From assembly GCF_007830635.1 (NCBI RefSeq), contig NZ_VLLA01000011.1:62001-126000 (forward strand): 64,000 bases of DNA. The letters are read 5' to 3'. The notes beneath the pieces were generated by a model. It ran no database searches. It saw nothing but the letters and a program-made list of their open reading frames with translations, and was not told the origin of the DNA. Shown here piece after piece: positions 1 through 7,363 of the stretch; within the stretch, counting starts at the first letter, position 1; each line of letters begins with the position of its first letter. The position numbers and the translations under genes are program-made. This DNA is from Bradyrhizobium huanghuaihaiense (lineage in GTDB: Bacteria; Pseudomonadota; Alphaproteobacteria; Rhizobiales; Xanthobacteraceae).

Positions 1-148
1 CGCCGTCCTTGACGCTGTCGGTCAATGCGGCCTCGTTGAGATCGAAGACGCGGACCGCGTGGCCGGCCACCAGCAGGTTGCGCACCATCTCGCGGCCCAT
101 CGTGCCGATGCCGATGAAGCCGACCTTGCCCTTGTCGTTCCGTCCCAT
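1..148 (-). CDS. NAD-binding dehydrogenase, N-terminal fragment
   Basis: This is the first 49 codons of a leftward gene that runs out of the window. The protein starts MGRNDKGKVGFIGIGTMG. GFIGIGTMG is the Rossmann dinucleotide-binding loop of the 3-hydroxyisobutyrate dehydrogenase / 6-phosphogluconate dehydrogenase NAD-binding family, followed by the usual VRNLLVAGHAVRVFD segment. These enzymes oxidise 3-hydroxy acids; the substrate cannot be told from this part. It lies 43 bp behind the FadR-type regulator on the same strand and is probably its co-transcribed target. Confidence 0.85.
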   Translation of the reverse strand, partial: MGRNDKGKVGFIGIGTMGREMVRNLLVAGHAVRVFDLNEAALTDSVKDG

Positions 149-191
149 GTTATCGATCCGTTTCTTGGTTGGTTTATTGGTTCGTCCGCGA

Positions 192-938
192 TCAGCCTGA
201 AGCGCTGGTCTTGTCGATGTCGCCGACGACGGCGCGCCTGCGGTATTCGTCGCCGATGGCAAAATGCTTGCGCAGCGTCGCGTCCGCGCGCTCGGGATCG
301 CGCGCGATCACGGCTTCGAAGATGCGACGGTGATCGTCGATCAGGTAGGTCTTCATCGACGGGAAGGCCTGCACCAGCTCGCGGCGGCTGCGATGCGAAT
401 GCGTCAGCAGGCCCGCCATCGAAGAGTGCAGCACCGTCAGCGTCTCCGAATGCGAGGCGACGACGATGGCGCGGTGGAACTCGAAGTCGGCCATGCCGCC
501 GGCATCGGCCTCGTCGATCGTCTCTCCGATCTTGGCGAGGGCGCGCTGCAGGCGTTCGAAATCGGCGATGTTGGCGCGCTCGCAGGCGAGCCGGATCGCC
601 TGGCATTCGATCGCGACGCGCGCCTGCATGACGTCGTCGAGCATGTCGGCCTGCTGGGCCAGCGCGAAGGTGAAGAAGTCGTTCAGCACGGAGACATCAG
701 GCCGGGTCACCACGGTGCCGATGCGGTCGCGGATCTCGACGATGCCGAGCACGGTGAGGGCGCGCAGCGCCTCGCGCACGATCGGCCGGCTGACGCCGAG
801 CAGGGTTGCCAGCTCGCGTTCGGAGATGAGGCGGTCGCCCGGCTTGAGCGAGCCCGCGAGCAGGCGCTCGCGCAGGAAGGCGAACACCTTCTCGAACCCT
901 TTTTCGCCCTCAGTGGTCCGCTTGAGCTCCATTTCCAT
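192..938 (-). CDS. GntR family regulator, FadR subfamily (FCD domain)
   Basis: A 248-residue DNA-binding regulator. The winged helix lies at about residues 12-80 (LKPGDRLISERELATLLGVSRPIVREALRAL is the GntR signature, read in pieces), followed by an all-helical FCD ligand domain whose conserved Asp/His positions (FEFHRAI near residue 150, HS and H further on) usually bind a metal and an organic acid. Length is normal for the subfamily. ATG at 938 is used here, with a second ATG six bases inside. A TGGT-N3-ACCA palindrome just upstream suggests autoregulation, and the dehydrogenase fragment follows on the same strand, so the pair probably handles a sugar acid or hydroxy acid. The effector is not identifiable. 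Confidence 0.93.
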   Translation of the reverse strand: MEMELKRTTEGEKGFEKVFAFLRERLLAGSLKPGDRLISERELATLLGVSRPIVREALRALTVLGIVEIRDRIGTVVTRPDVSVLNDFFTFALAQQADMLDDVMQARVAIECQAIRLACERANIADFERLQRALAKIGETIDEADAGGMADFEFHRAIVVASHSETLTVLHSSMAGLLTHSHRSRRELVQAFPSMKTYLIDDHRRIFEAVIARDPERADATLRKHFAIGDEYRRRAVVGDIDKTSASG

Positions 939-945
939 CCCGTTT

Positions 946-967
946 TGGTCTGATCTTGGTCAGACCA
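946..967. promoter_or_regulatory. Putative FadR-type operator
   Basis: The sequence holds TGGTCAGACCA at 957-967, the TGGT-N3-ACCA pattern typical of FadR-subfamily operators. A second, larger symmetry is formed by TGGTCTGA (946-953) and TCAGACCA (960-967) around a 6-base spacer. It lies 8-29 bp upstream of the regulator's ATG, the place for an autorepressed promoter. Binding by the adjacent regulator is inferred. Confidence 0.7.
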
Positions 968-1110
968 GTATGCTAACCAAGCGGCTGAGGTCAAGAGGAC
1001 AGGGACGCGTGGCTGGGAAGCGGCGAGGCGGCTTCAACAAGGCGCCTGCCAAGGCATTGAATCGCCTAGGGCCGGCTACTGTGCATGGGGTTGTTTTTCG
1101 TATTTTGTTG

Positions 1111-1152
1111 GCCCGCCTTGCTGCTGACAGCATGTTGGCAGCAGCGGCGGGC
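1111..1152. other. Two-part inverted repeat upstream of the GFA gene
   Basis: GCCCGC and GCGGGC enclose GCTGCTG and CAGCAGC, giving a stem of 13 pairs interrupted by small bulges, with a 12-base loop. It ends 35 bp before the ATG of the GFA-family gene. No T-run follows on either strand, so it is not an obvious terminator. It may be a leader hairpin or a protein site. Confidence 0.45.
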
Positions 1153-1187
1153 TACGACCATCTCCTGACAAACGGGGAGAGCGGGAC

Positions 1188-1556
1188 ATGCCGATCGAGG
1201 CAAGCTGTCATTGCGGAGAGACTGTGTTCGAGGTGACGGAGGCGCCCTCCAGCGTCACGCGCTGCACCTGCTCGCTCTGCGCCAAGCGCGGGGCGCTGTG
1301 GGCCTATTACACGCCGGCGCAGTTTCGCCTGCTGTCACCGGCGGACAACGTTGCGACCTATCTCTGGGGCAGCCGCATGGTCAAACATCATTTCTGCGCC
1401 AATTGCGGCTGCGGCACCTTTTCGGAATCGCCGGACTGGTCGAGCGGCAAGCCCGATTTCGACAATCCCAAGGTCGCGGTGAACGCGCGCCTGTTCGACG
1501 ATTTCGATCTCGATGCGGTGCCGATGAACATGATCGACGGCAAGAATCTGTGGTGA
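1188..1556 (+). CDS. GFA family protein (CENP-V/GFA zinc domain)
   Basis: A 122-residue single-domain protein of the GFA family, named after glutathione-dependent formaldehyde-activating enzyme. Most members have no proven activity. The zinc-binding cysteines are visible as CHCG near residue 7, CTCSLCAKRG near residue 29 and CANCGCGTF near residue 70. The ATG follows a good ribosome site (GGGAGAGCGGG). The gene stands alone, and no formaldehyde-metabolism gene is next to it, so the name should not be read as function. Confidence 0.9.
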   Translation: MPIEASCHCGETVFEVTEAPSSVTRCTCSLCAKRGALWAYYTPAQFRLLSPADNVATYLWGSRMVKHHFCANCGCGTFSESPDWSSGKPDFDNPKVAVNARLFDDFDLDAVPMNMIDGKNLW

Positions 1557-1653
1557 GCATGAGGGCACGCGCATCTCTGCTGCGCGCCCGTCCTCTTGAG
1601 GCCCGGTTGAAAAGCTGATTTGTTTCCACCTCTAGAAAAAAGGGAGGAAACCC

Positions 1654-2469
1654 ATGATGCGTCTTTTTGCGCGAGTGGTGTTTGCAATGTGTCTGGCCGT
1701 TGCAGCCGGCTTCAATGCACAGGCGCAGACCAAGCCGAAGGTCACTTCGCTCGGGCCTGACTTCCCCAAGGCCGCGCTGTTCGTCGGCAACAGCTTCTTC
1801 TATTACAACAATGGCATGCCCGGGCATCTCACCTTCATGGAGCGAGCCGCCGATGCCGCCAACAAGGCGGCCTATCGCAACACCATGGTCACGATCGGCG
1901 GCTCCGGCCTCGACTGGCACGACATGGACAATCTGCTGCGGGCGGGCGGCATCGGCGCCTATTCCTTCGACGAGCAGAACGTCGTGATCTTCAACAAGCC
2001 GGGCAGGCAGTTCGACGCCGTCGTGATGATGGATTGCAGCCAGTGCCCGATCCATCCGCAATTGAAGGACGCGTTCACGACCTTTGCGAAGAAGGACAGC
2101 GAGATCGTCCGCGCCCACAGCATGCGGCCCGTGCTGTTCATGTCCTGGGCCTATGCCGACAAGCCCGAGATGACGGACGGACTGGCCGAGGCCTACACGC
2201 TTGCCGGCAATGCCAACGACGCGCTCGTCATTCCCGCCGGTCTCGCCTTCGCGCGTGTGCGCAAGCTTGCGCCCGAGCTCAATCTCTATGCCCCGGACAA
2301 GCGGCATCCGAGTCCGGCAGGCACGTATCTTGCGGCGTGCGTGACGTTCGCCGCGCTGAGCGGCCGCACGCCGGTCGGCAATTCCTACAACATGGGCCTC
2401 GATGCGGAGACGACGCAGCTCTTGCAGAAGGCGGCGTGGGACACGGTGCAGGAATATTACGGGCGCTGA
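1654..2469 (+). CDS. Exported SGNH/GDSL hydrolase-like protein
   Basis: A 271-residue protein with a clear Sec signal peptide (hydrophobic stretch to about residue 25, ending FNAQAQ), so probably periplasmic. FVGNSFFYYNNGM near residue 47 resembles the block I Ser region of SGNH hydrolases (GNS in place of GDS). GGSGLDWHD near residue 80 could be block II, and DKRHPSPAGTYLAA near residue 215 supplies the Asp-x-x-His pair. The three blocks in order support an esterase- or lipase-like fold. Substrate is unknown. ATG follows AGGGAGGAAACCC. It converges with xthA across a palindromic element. Confidence 0.75.
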   Translation: MMRLFARVVFAMCLAVAAGFNAQAQTKPKVTSLGPDFPKAALFVGNSFFYYNNGMPGHLTFMERAADAANKAAYRNTMVTIGGSGLDWHDMDNLLRAGGIGAYSFDEQNVVIFNKPGRQFDAVVMMDCSQCPIHPQLKDAFTTFAKKDSEIVRAHSMRPVLFMSWAYADKPEMTDGLAEAYTLAGNANDALVIPAGLAFARVRKLAPELNLYAPDKRHPSPAGTYLAACVTFAALSGRTPVGNSYNMGLDAETTQLLQKAAWDTVQEYYGR

Positions 2470-2482
2470 CTTGGCGAGATCT

Positions 2483-2573
2483 CGTAGGGTGGGCAAAGGC
2501 GCGCATGCGCCGTGCCCACCATCTGTCTCCGTAAACCAATTTGGTGGGCACGCTTCGCTTTGCCCACCCTACG
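2483..2573. repeat. Palindromic intergenic element, CGTAGGGTGG family
   Basis: The element begins CGTAGGGTGGGCAAAG and ends with its reverse complement CTTTGCCCACCCTACG, with further partial symmetry inside (GGTGGGCACG against CGTGCCCACC). It fills the gap between two convergent genes. The same flanking motif recurs at 59099-59215. A transcript from either side would fold into a long stem, so it could serve as a bidirectional terminator. Assignment to a dispersed family is from recognition plus the second copy here. Confidence 0.8.
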
Positions 2574-2582
2574 GCAGCTCGC

Positions 2583-3353
2583 TCATTTCAACACCACCCA
2601 CGCCGGCGCATGATCGCTGGCGCCATCCTCGCCACGGACCTTCTTGTCGACACCGGCTTTCGCAAGGCGCGGCGCGAGGGCAGGGCTGAGCAACAGGTGA
2701 TCGAGCCTGAGCCCCGCATCGCGCGGCCAGCGGTTTCGCTTGTAATCCCAGAACGTGTAGATGCGCTTCTCCGGATGCAGCGCGCGGATCGCATCGCACC
2801 AGCCTTGCTCGACCAGCGAGGCAAAGGCTGCGCGGCTCTTGGGCTGGATCAGCGCGTCCTTGTCCCACGAGCGCGTCGGGTAGATGTCGATTTCCGTCGG
2901 CGCGACGTTGTAGTCGCCGGCGAGCACCACGGGCAGGTCCTCCTTGATGAAGGTTTTGGCGTGGCGCTTGAGGCGTGCGAACCAGTCGAGCTTGTAGTCG
3001 AATTTCGGCCCCGGCTGCGGATTGCCGTTGGGCAGGTAGATGCTGGTGACGATGATCCCGCGGACGGCGGCCTCGATGTAACGGGCTTCGTGATCGTCGC
3101 GGTCACCCGGCAGGCGATCGCGCGTGAGCACCGGCTCCGTGTTGCGCGCGAGGATGGCGACGCCGTTCCACGTTCTTTGTCCACACCACACTGCGCCGTA
3201 GCCCGCCTTTTCGATGGCCGCGGCCGGAAATTCGCCATCACTTGCCTTCAACTCCTGAAGCGCGACGACATCGGGCTTTGCCGCGCGCAGCCATGCCAAC
3301 AGATTGGGCAGGCGGCGGTTGATGTTGTTGATGTTGAATGTCGCGATCTTCAT
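2583..3353 (-). CDS. xthA: Exodeoxyribonuclease III
   Basis: A 256-residue member of the exonuclease-endonuclease-phosphatase family, which cuts DNA at abasic sites and trims 3' ends in base excision repair. The start MKIATFNINNINRR holds the metal-binding Asn, LQELK near residue 35 gives the catalytic Glu, LAGDYNVAP near residue 148 gives the Asp/Asn pair, and GASDHAPAWV at the end gives the catalytic Asp-His. The length matches the family. It is divergent from the small Cys-rich gene, with 41 bp between start codons. Confidence 0.96.
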   Translation of the reverse strand: MKIATFNINNINRRLPNLLAWLRAAKPDVVALQELKASDGEFPAAAIEKAGYGAVWCGQRTWNGVAILARNTEPVLTRDRLPGDRDDHEARYIEAAVRGIIVTSIYLPNGNPQPGPKFDYKLDWFARLKRHAKTFIKEDLPVVLAGDYNVAPTEIDIYPTRSWDKDALIQPKSRAAFASLVEQGWCDAIRALHPEKRIYTFWDYKRNRWPRDAGLRLDHLLLSPALAPRLAKAGVDKKVRGEDGASDHAPAWVVLK

Positions 3354-3394
3354 GTAGAGCTACCGGCTCCCGCCTTCCGTCACCCGGAGATACA

Positions 3395-3613
3395 ATGTCC
3401 AAGTTGAGCTTTGCCGCTATTGCTTTCGTCGTCGCGTTCTCCGGGGCTACTTCGGCACAATCAGCCGAAACGCGCGGCGCGTGCAAGGCGGACTACGACA
3501 AATTCTGCGCCGGCCTCGCGCCGGGCGGCGGCATCGTCGCCTGTCTCAACGCCAAGCGCGACCAGCTCAGCGCGACCTGCAAGGCAGCGCTGGACAGCAG
3601 GAAGAAGAAGTAG
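3395..3613 (+). CDS. Small exported cysteine-rich repeat protein
   Basis: A 72-residue protein with a signal peptide (FAAIAFVVAFSGATSAQSA) and a mature part of about 45 residues carrying three cysteines: GACKADYDKFCAGL, then VACLNAKRDQLSATCKAAL. This spacing is that of the cysteine-rich repeat family seen in many exported alphaproteobacterial proteins of unknown role. ATG at 3395 is preferred over the in-frame upstream codon at 3338 because the longer form would disrupt the signal peptide and overlap xthA. It ends in a run of lysines. Confidence 0.8.
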   Translation: MSKLSFAAIAFVVAFSGATSAQSAETRGACKADYDKFCAGLAPGGGIVACLNAKRDQLSATCKAALDSRKKK

Positions 3614-3617
3614 ACAT

Positions 3618-3763
3618 CGTGTCCCGGACGCGCGTAGCGCGAGCCGGGATCCAGAAGGCGACGCGGTATCCTGCTGAGAGATGGGCGCCGGCTCTGCAGC
3701 GCATCGCTGAACCGGACGATGCTTCGCATCGCCGGGGGAGCGCTGCGCTGCGTCCGGGGCACG
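3618..3763. repeat. Palindromic intergenic element, GTCCGGGG family
   Basis: The ends are CGTGTCCCGGACGC and GCGTCCGGGGCACG, which are reverse complements with one mismatch, around about 118 bases with smaller internal hairpins. It occupies the space between the convergent Cys-rich gene and alr. I recognise the type as a common dispersed element of Bradyrhizobium intergenic regions. It holds no coding sequence and may help terminate transcription from both sides. Confidence 0.7.
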
Positions 3764-3774
3764 AGAGCGTCGCT

Positions 3775-5055
3775 TTAGCCCGGCAGCGGCGGCGGGCTTG
3801 CAGGCTGCTCGATCGGCGGCGAGGGCGGCTGCTCGGCTGCCGCCGCCGGAGCCGGCCTTGCCAGCGGCTCGACCACGTTGCCGCCCTTGTAGACGCGGGC
3901 ATAGCGGTGACCGAGGCTGGTCAGCACCTCGTAGCCGATGGTGCCGAAATGATGCGCGAGCTCGTCGACGGTGATGCCTTCGCCGAGCAGCGTCACCATG
4001 TGGCCGCGCCGCACCGCGTTCGGCGGCAGATCGGTGATGTCGATCGCGATCAGGTCCATGGAGACGCGGCCCGCCACGGGGCAGCGTTTGCCCGCGACGA
4101 TCACCTCGGCGCCGCGGGTGCCGTCGTTGGAGCTGGCGGCGCGGAAATAGCCGTCGGCATAGCCGACCGCGATGATCGCCAGTTTGGTCGGCCGGCGCGC
4201 GGTCCAGGTGCCGCCATAGCCGACGCTCTCGCCGCGCTCGACATTGCGGATCTGCACGATGCGCGCCTTGAGGTCGACGACCTGCTGCATCGGATTGTCG
4301 GCCTCCGGCGTCGGGTTGACGCCGTAGAGCGCAGCGCCGGGTCGCACCAGGTCGAACTGGAAGGGGGCGCCGAGGAAAATACCGGACGAGTTGGCGAGCG
4401 CCGCAGGCACGCCCGAGAATTCGCTGGCGATGGCGCGGAAGGCCGCGAGCTGCTTGGCATTGACGGGGCTGTTGAGCTGCTCGGCCGAGACCAGATGGCT
4501 CATGACGAGCGTGATGCCGTGATCGCCGGCGTTGATGCGGGGAATGATGGCCTGCGCTTCCGACAGCGTCAGCCCGAGACGGTTCATGCCGGTGTCGATG
4601 TGGATCGCGGCGCCGCCATTCCAGCCGGTGCGGCGGCAGAACACGTCCCATTCGGCGAGCTCGTTGAGATCGCCGATCACCGGCCGGCAGTTGATCTGGG
4701 CGTAGTGCTCGCCGGTGTTCTGGAAATAGCCGCCCAGCACGTAGATCGTGGGCTCCGGCACGGCCGCGCGCACCTTGCGGGCTTCCTCGATGGTGGCGAC
4801 GAAGAAGGTCTTGCAGCCGGCCTTGCTCAGCGCACGCGACACCTGCTCGGCGCCGCAGCCATAGGCGTCGGCCTTGATCACCGCCGAACATTCGGCCGGC
4901 ACCGCCGTCTTCTCGAGCTTGCGCCAGTTGGCGATGATCGCGTCGAGATCGACGGTGAGCACGCCGCCGTAAGCAGCGAGCGCGGCAGCCTGATTGGCCT
5001 CCGCGGAGAGAAGGCCGGATTGCGGGTTCATTTTCGGGTCGGACGCCATTGTCAT
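3775..5055 (-). CDS. alr: Alanine racemase
   Basis: A 426-residue PLP enzyme that interconverts L- and D-alanine to supply D-Ala for peptidoglycan. AVIKADAYGCG near residue 60 holds the PLP lysine, GMNRLGL near residue 155 and RPGAALYGVNP near residue 242 are family blocks, and ESVGYGGTW near residue 285 holds the second catalytic tyrosine. The N-terminal 15 or so residues and a Pro/Ala-rich C-terminal tail of about 30 residues are extensions beyond the usual ~370. It follows dnaB on the same strand by 40 bp, an arrangement common in alphaproteobacteria. Confidence 0.96.
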   Translation of the reverse strand: MTMASDPKMNPQSGLLSAEANQAAALAAYGGVLTVDLDAIIANWRKLEKTAVPAECSAVIKADAYGCGAEQVSRALSKAGCKTFFVATIEEARKVRAAVPEPTIYVLGGYFQNTGEHYAQINCRPVIGDLNELAEWDVFCRRTGWNGGAAIHIDTGMNRLGLTLSEAQAIIPRINAGDHGITLVMSHLVSAEQLNSPVNAKQLAAFRAIASEFSGVPAALANSSGIFLGAPFQFDLVRPGAALYGVNPTPEADNPMQQVVDLKARIVQIRNVERGESVGYGGTWTARRPTKLAIIAVGYADGYFRAASSNDGTRGAEVIVAGKRCPVAGRVSMDLIAIDITDLPPNAVRRGHMVTLLGEGITVDELAHHFGTIGYEVLTSLGHRYARVYKGGNVVEPLARPAPAAAAEQPPSPPIEQPASPPPLPG

Positions 5056-5095
5056 GGCGCCGTTTTACGCAAGAGGCGGGTCTGGTTCAAGAAAC

Positions 5096-6607
5096 TCAGT
5101 AGTCGTTGCCGCTGCGAGCCGGCAGCTGACTGTCAGGCGCGAGATCGCCGAACCGCGTGACCGAGGCTTCGAACGCCAAATCGACGGTGCCGGTCGGGCC
5201 GTGGCGCTGCTTGCCGATGATGACCTCGGCTTTTCCGTGCGCAAGACTCATGTCAAGCTGCCACTTCTCGTGTTCAGGCGTGCCTGGGCGGGGCTCCTTC
5301 ATCGCGAGGTAATATTCCTCGCGGTAAACGAACAGCACGACGTCGGCGTCTTGCTCGATTGAGCCGGATTCGCGCAAGTCGGAGAGCTGCGGCCGCTTGT
5401 CGTCGCGGGATTCGACCTGGCGTGAGAGCTGGGACAGCGCGATCACGGGAACGTTGAGCTCCTTGGCGAGCGCCTTCAGGCTGGTCGTGATCTCCGTGAT
5501 TTCCTGCACGCGGCTGTCGCTGGCGCGCTTGCCTGAACCTGACAGCAGCTGGATGTAGTCGATCACGAGTAGATCGAGGCCCTTCTGGCGCTTGAGTCGG
5601 CGCGCGCGTGCCATCAGCTGTGCGATCGACAGGCCGCCGGTGGCGTCCACATAGAACGGCAGCGATTGCAGCTCGATCGAGACCTCCCGGATCTTGTCAA
5701 AATCGGCTTCCGAGATGCCGCCGCGGCGGATGTGGGAGGAGGGAATGCCGGTACGCTCGGCCACGATACGCGTGGCGAGCTGGTCGGCCGACATTTCGCA
5801 GGAGAAGAAGCCGATCACGCCGCCATTGGCGGCCTTCATGGTGCCGTCGGCCTGGAGTTCGCCGACATAGGCCTTGGCGACGTTGTAGGCGATGTTGGTC
5901 GCCAGCGACGTCTTGCCCATGCCCGGGCGACCCGCCACGATGATGAGGTCGGAGTGCTGCAGGCCGCCCATCTTGGTGTCGAGGTCGCGCATGCCCGTCG
6001 AGATGCCGGACAGCTTTCCGTCGCGCTGGAACGCCTTTGCAGCGAGATCGACGGCGACCGCCAACGCCTGCGAGAATTTCTGGAAGCCGCCGTCATAGCG
6101 GCCGGACTCGGCGAGTTCGTAGAGCTTTCGCTCGGCGTCCTCGATCTGCGCCCGTGGCTGGAAATCGACCGGGGCGTCGTACGCGACATTGACCATGTCC
6201 TCGCCGATGCCGATCAGGTCGCGCCTGAGCGACAGGTCGTAGACGGTGCGACCGTAGTCCTGGGCGTTGATGATGGTGGTCGCTTCGGCCGCGAGCCGTG
6301 CCAGATATTGCCCGATGGTCATGCCGCCGACATCGGTATCGGCGGGCAGGAAGGTCTTCAACGTCACGGGTGTGGCGATCTTGCCCATCCGGATCAGGCT
6401 GCTGGCGGTCTCGAAGATGGTTTGGTGCAGCGGCTCGAAGAAATGCTTCGCCTCCAGGAAGTCGGAGACGCGGTAGAAGGCATCGTTGTTGACCAGGATC
6501 GCGCCCAGAAGGCTCTGTTCCGCCTCGATATTATGCGGCGCGCTCCGGTAGGCGGGAGTTCCCGGCTCGGGCGCGAGTTTGAGAACGTTCGAATCAGTCA
6601 GGGCCAT
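5096..6607 (-). CDS. dnaB: Replicative DNA helicase DnaB
   Basis: A 503-residue hexameric helicase that unwinds DNA at the replication fork. The N-terminal DnaB domain (APHNIEAEQSLLGAIL near residue 24) is followed by the RecA-like motor: Walker A GRPGMGKTS near residue 228, FSCEMS, the Walker B region LLVIDYIQLL and the DLRESGSIEQDAD block. A short insert after Walker A (ELQADGTMKAANGG) is typical of alphaproteobacteria. ATG at 6607 is chosen; an in-frame ATG at 6625 would add six residues. No intein was seen. The 291 bp upstream hold no gene that I can support. Confidence 0.97.
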   Translation of the reverse strand: MALTDSNVLKLAPEPGTPAYRSAPHNIEAEQSLLGAILVNNDAFYRVSDFLEAKHFFEPLHQTIFETASSLIRMGKIATPVTLKTFLPADTDVGGMTIGQYLARLAAEATTIINAQDYGRTVYDLSLRRDLIGIGEDMVNVAYDAPVDFQPRAQIEDAERKLYELAESGRYDGGFQKFSQALAVAVDLAAKAFQRDGKLSGISTGMRDLDTKMGGLQHSDLIIVAGRPGMGKTSLATNIAYNVAKAYVGELQADGTMKAANGGVIGFFSCEMSADQLATRIVAERTGIPSSHIRRGGISEADFDKIREVSIELQSLPFYVDATGGLSIAQLMARARRLKRQKGLDLLVIDYIQLLSGSGKRASDSRVQEITEITTSLKALAKELNVPVIALSQLSRQVESRDDKRPQLSDLRESGSIEQDADVVLFVYREEYYLAMKEPRPGTPEHEKWQLDMSLAHGKAEVIIGKQRHGPTGTVDLAFEASVTRFGDLAPDSQLPARSGNDY

Positions 6608-6898
6608 GGTCGGCGTGCTTAGCAATTTTCTTGGGCAGATGCGGGGCCCGGGATAAAGCGCCGCCTCAAGCCAAAGCGGAAGCGAAAGCTGTCCGCTATC
6701 AACCGCTCAGTTAAAATGGTGGATGATTAGCAGCCGCAGCACGCGCCGCGCTTGACGGATTTTGGCGGAACTCGCCCGTCCCAAAGGCAGCCGCCCCTGG
6801 TCATGGAAAAATCCTGAAACCATGAACCTTATGGATTGGCGCGCAGACCTATCTGGAAGCGCGCGAAATGACGCGCACTGGCCGCTTTCGGCTCGGCT

Positions 6899-7018
6899 TC
6901 AGACCAGCAGGAGGTAGACCAGCGCAACAAGCGCCGCCCCAACGCCCGTGGCGATCAGGGCGTAATCGGTGCGGAGGTCGTCCTGCACGTCAAATGAGGT
7001 TTGGGTCTCTTTGCTCAT
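6899..7018 (-). CDS. 39-residue single-pass membrane protein
   Basis: A short ORF beginning MSKETQTSFDVQDDLRTDY, followed by a hydrophobic helix (ALIATGVGAALVALVYLLLV) and an immediate stop. The layout is a polar acidic N-terminus of about 19 residues plus one transmembrane helix of about 20. This clean division and the absence of rare codons argue for a real gene. It has no recognised family. A CRP-like palindrome lies 33 bp upstream of its start codon, suggesting controlled expression. Confidence 0.6.
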   Translation of the reverse strand: MSKETQTSFDVQDDLRTDYALIATGVGAALVALVYLLLV

Positions 7019-7050
7019 GGCGACGGTCTAAGCCGGACCCGACCAGACTT

Positions 7051-7068
7051 ATGTGAAGCAGATCACAT
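7051..7068. promoter_or_regulatory. CRP/FNR-family binding site (perfect palindrome)
   Basis: The sequence ATGTGAAGCAGATCACAT has perfectly matched arms ATGTGA and TCACAT around a 6-base spacer, the TGTGA-N6-TCACA pattern of CRP-type regulators. It lies between the divergent 39-residue membrane protein (33 bp away) and the 68-codon ORF (86 bp away). The spacing and half-sites fit CRP better than the FixK2 box (TTGA/C-N8-T/GCAA). The cognate regulator is not in the window. Confidence 0.6.
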
Positions 7069-7153
7069 CTCCCCGGAATCTTTCGGGGTAGGGCCGGAAC
7101 AGGCAGGCGGGCAGGGGATTGTCCCAACCCGCGACGGGAAGACGAGGCGAGCG

Positions 7154-7360
7154 ATGCGGCCAGAACGGCAGCAGCAGATTTGGCGGAGCGAGGCAGGCAG
7201 CCGACTGTGGCTGTCCGGGCTGATCGCGGCCATGCAGCACGCCGAGCGCCCCGAAGTGCGTCGCCAGCCGATCGCACCGGAGATCCTGGACGAAGTGCGG
7301 GCGCAATTGGCGTTAACGGCCTCTTTCCGCGCGTCCCCGATATCGACGCTGCGTCATTAG
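7154..7360 (+). CDS. Small hypothetical protein
   Basis: A 68-residue ORF starting MRPERQQQIWRSEAGSRLW, mostly helical and polar, with no signal peptide or membrane segment. ATG at 7154 follows GACGAGGCGAGCG, a fair ribosome site; the longer frame from 7001 would cross the CRP-like site and is less likely. No family recognised. It converges with cfa with 3 bp between stop codons. It could be a chance ORF. Confidence 0.45.
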   Translation: MRPERQQQIWRSEAGSRLWLSGLIAAMQHAERPEVRRQPIAPEILDEVRAQLALTASFRASPISTLRH

Positions 7361-7363
7361 AAC

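Noticed and set aside
3481..5160. A 559-codon rightward ORF opposite alr, and similar long ORFs opposite fabF (18083-19411), ppk (45106-46932) and the aminotransferase (55949-57319)
   Set aside because: They are antisense to well-conserved genes, are rich in Arg, Gly, Asp and His as expected from GC-rich antisense frames, and have no recognisable domains or ribosome sites.
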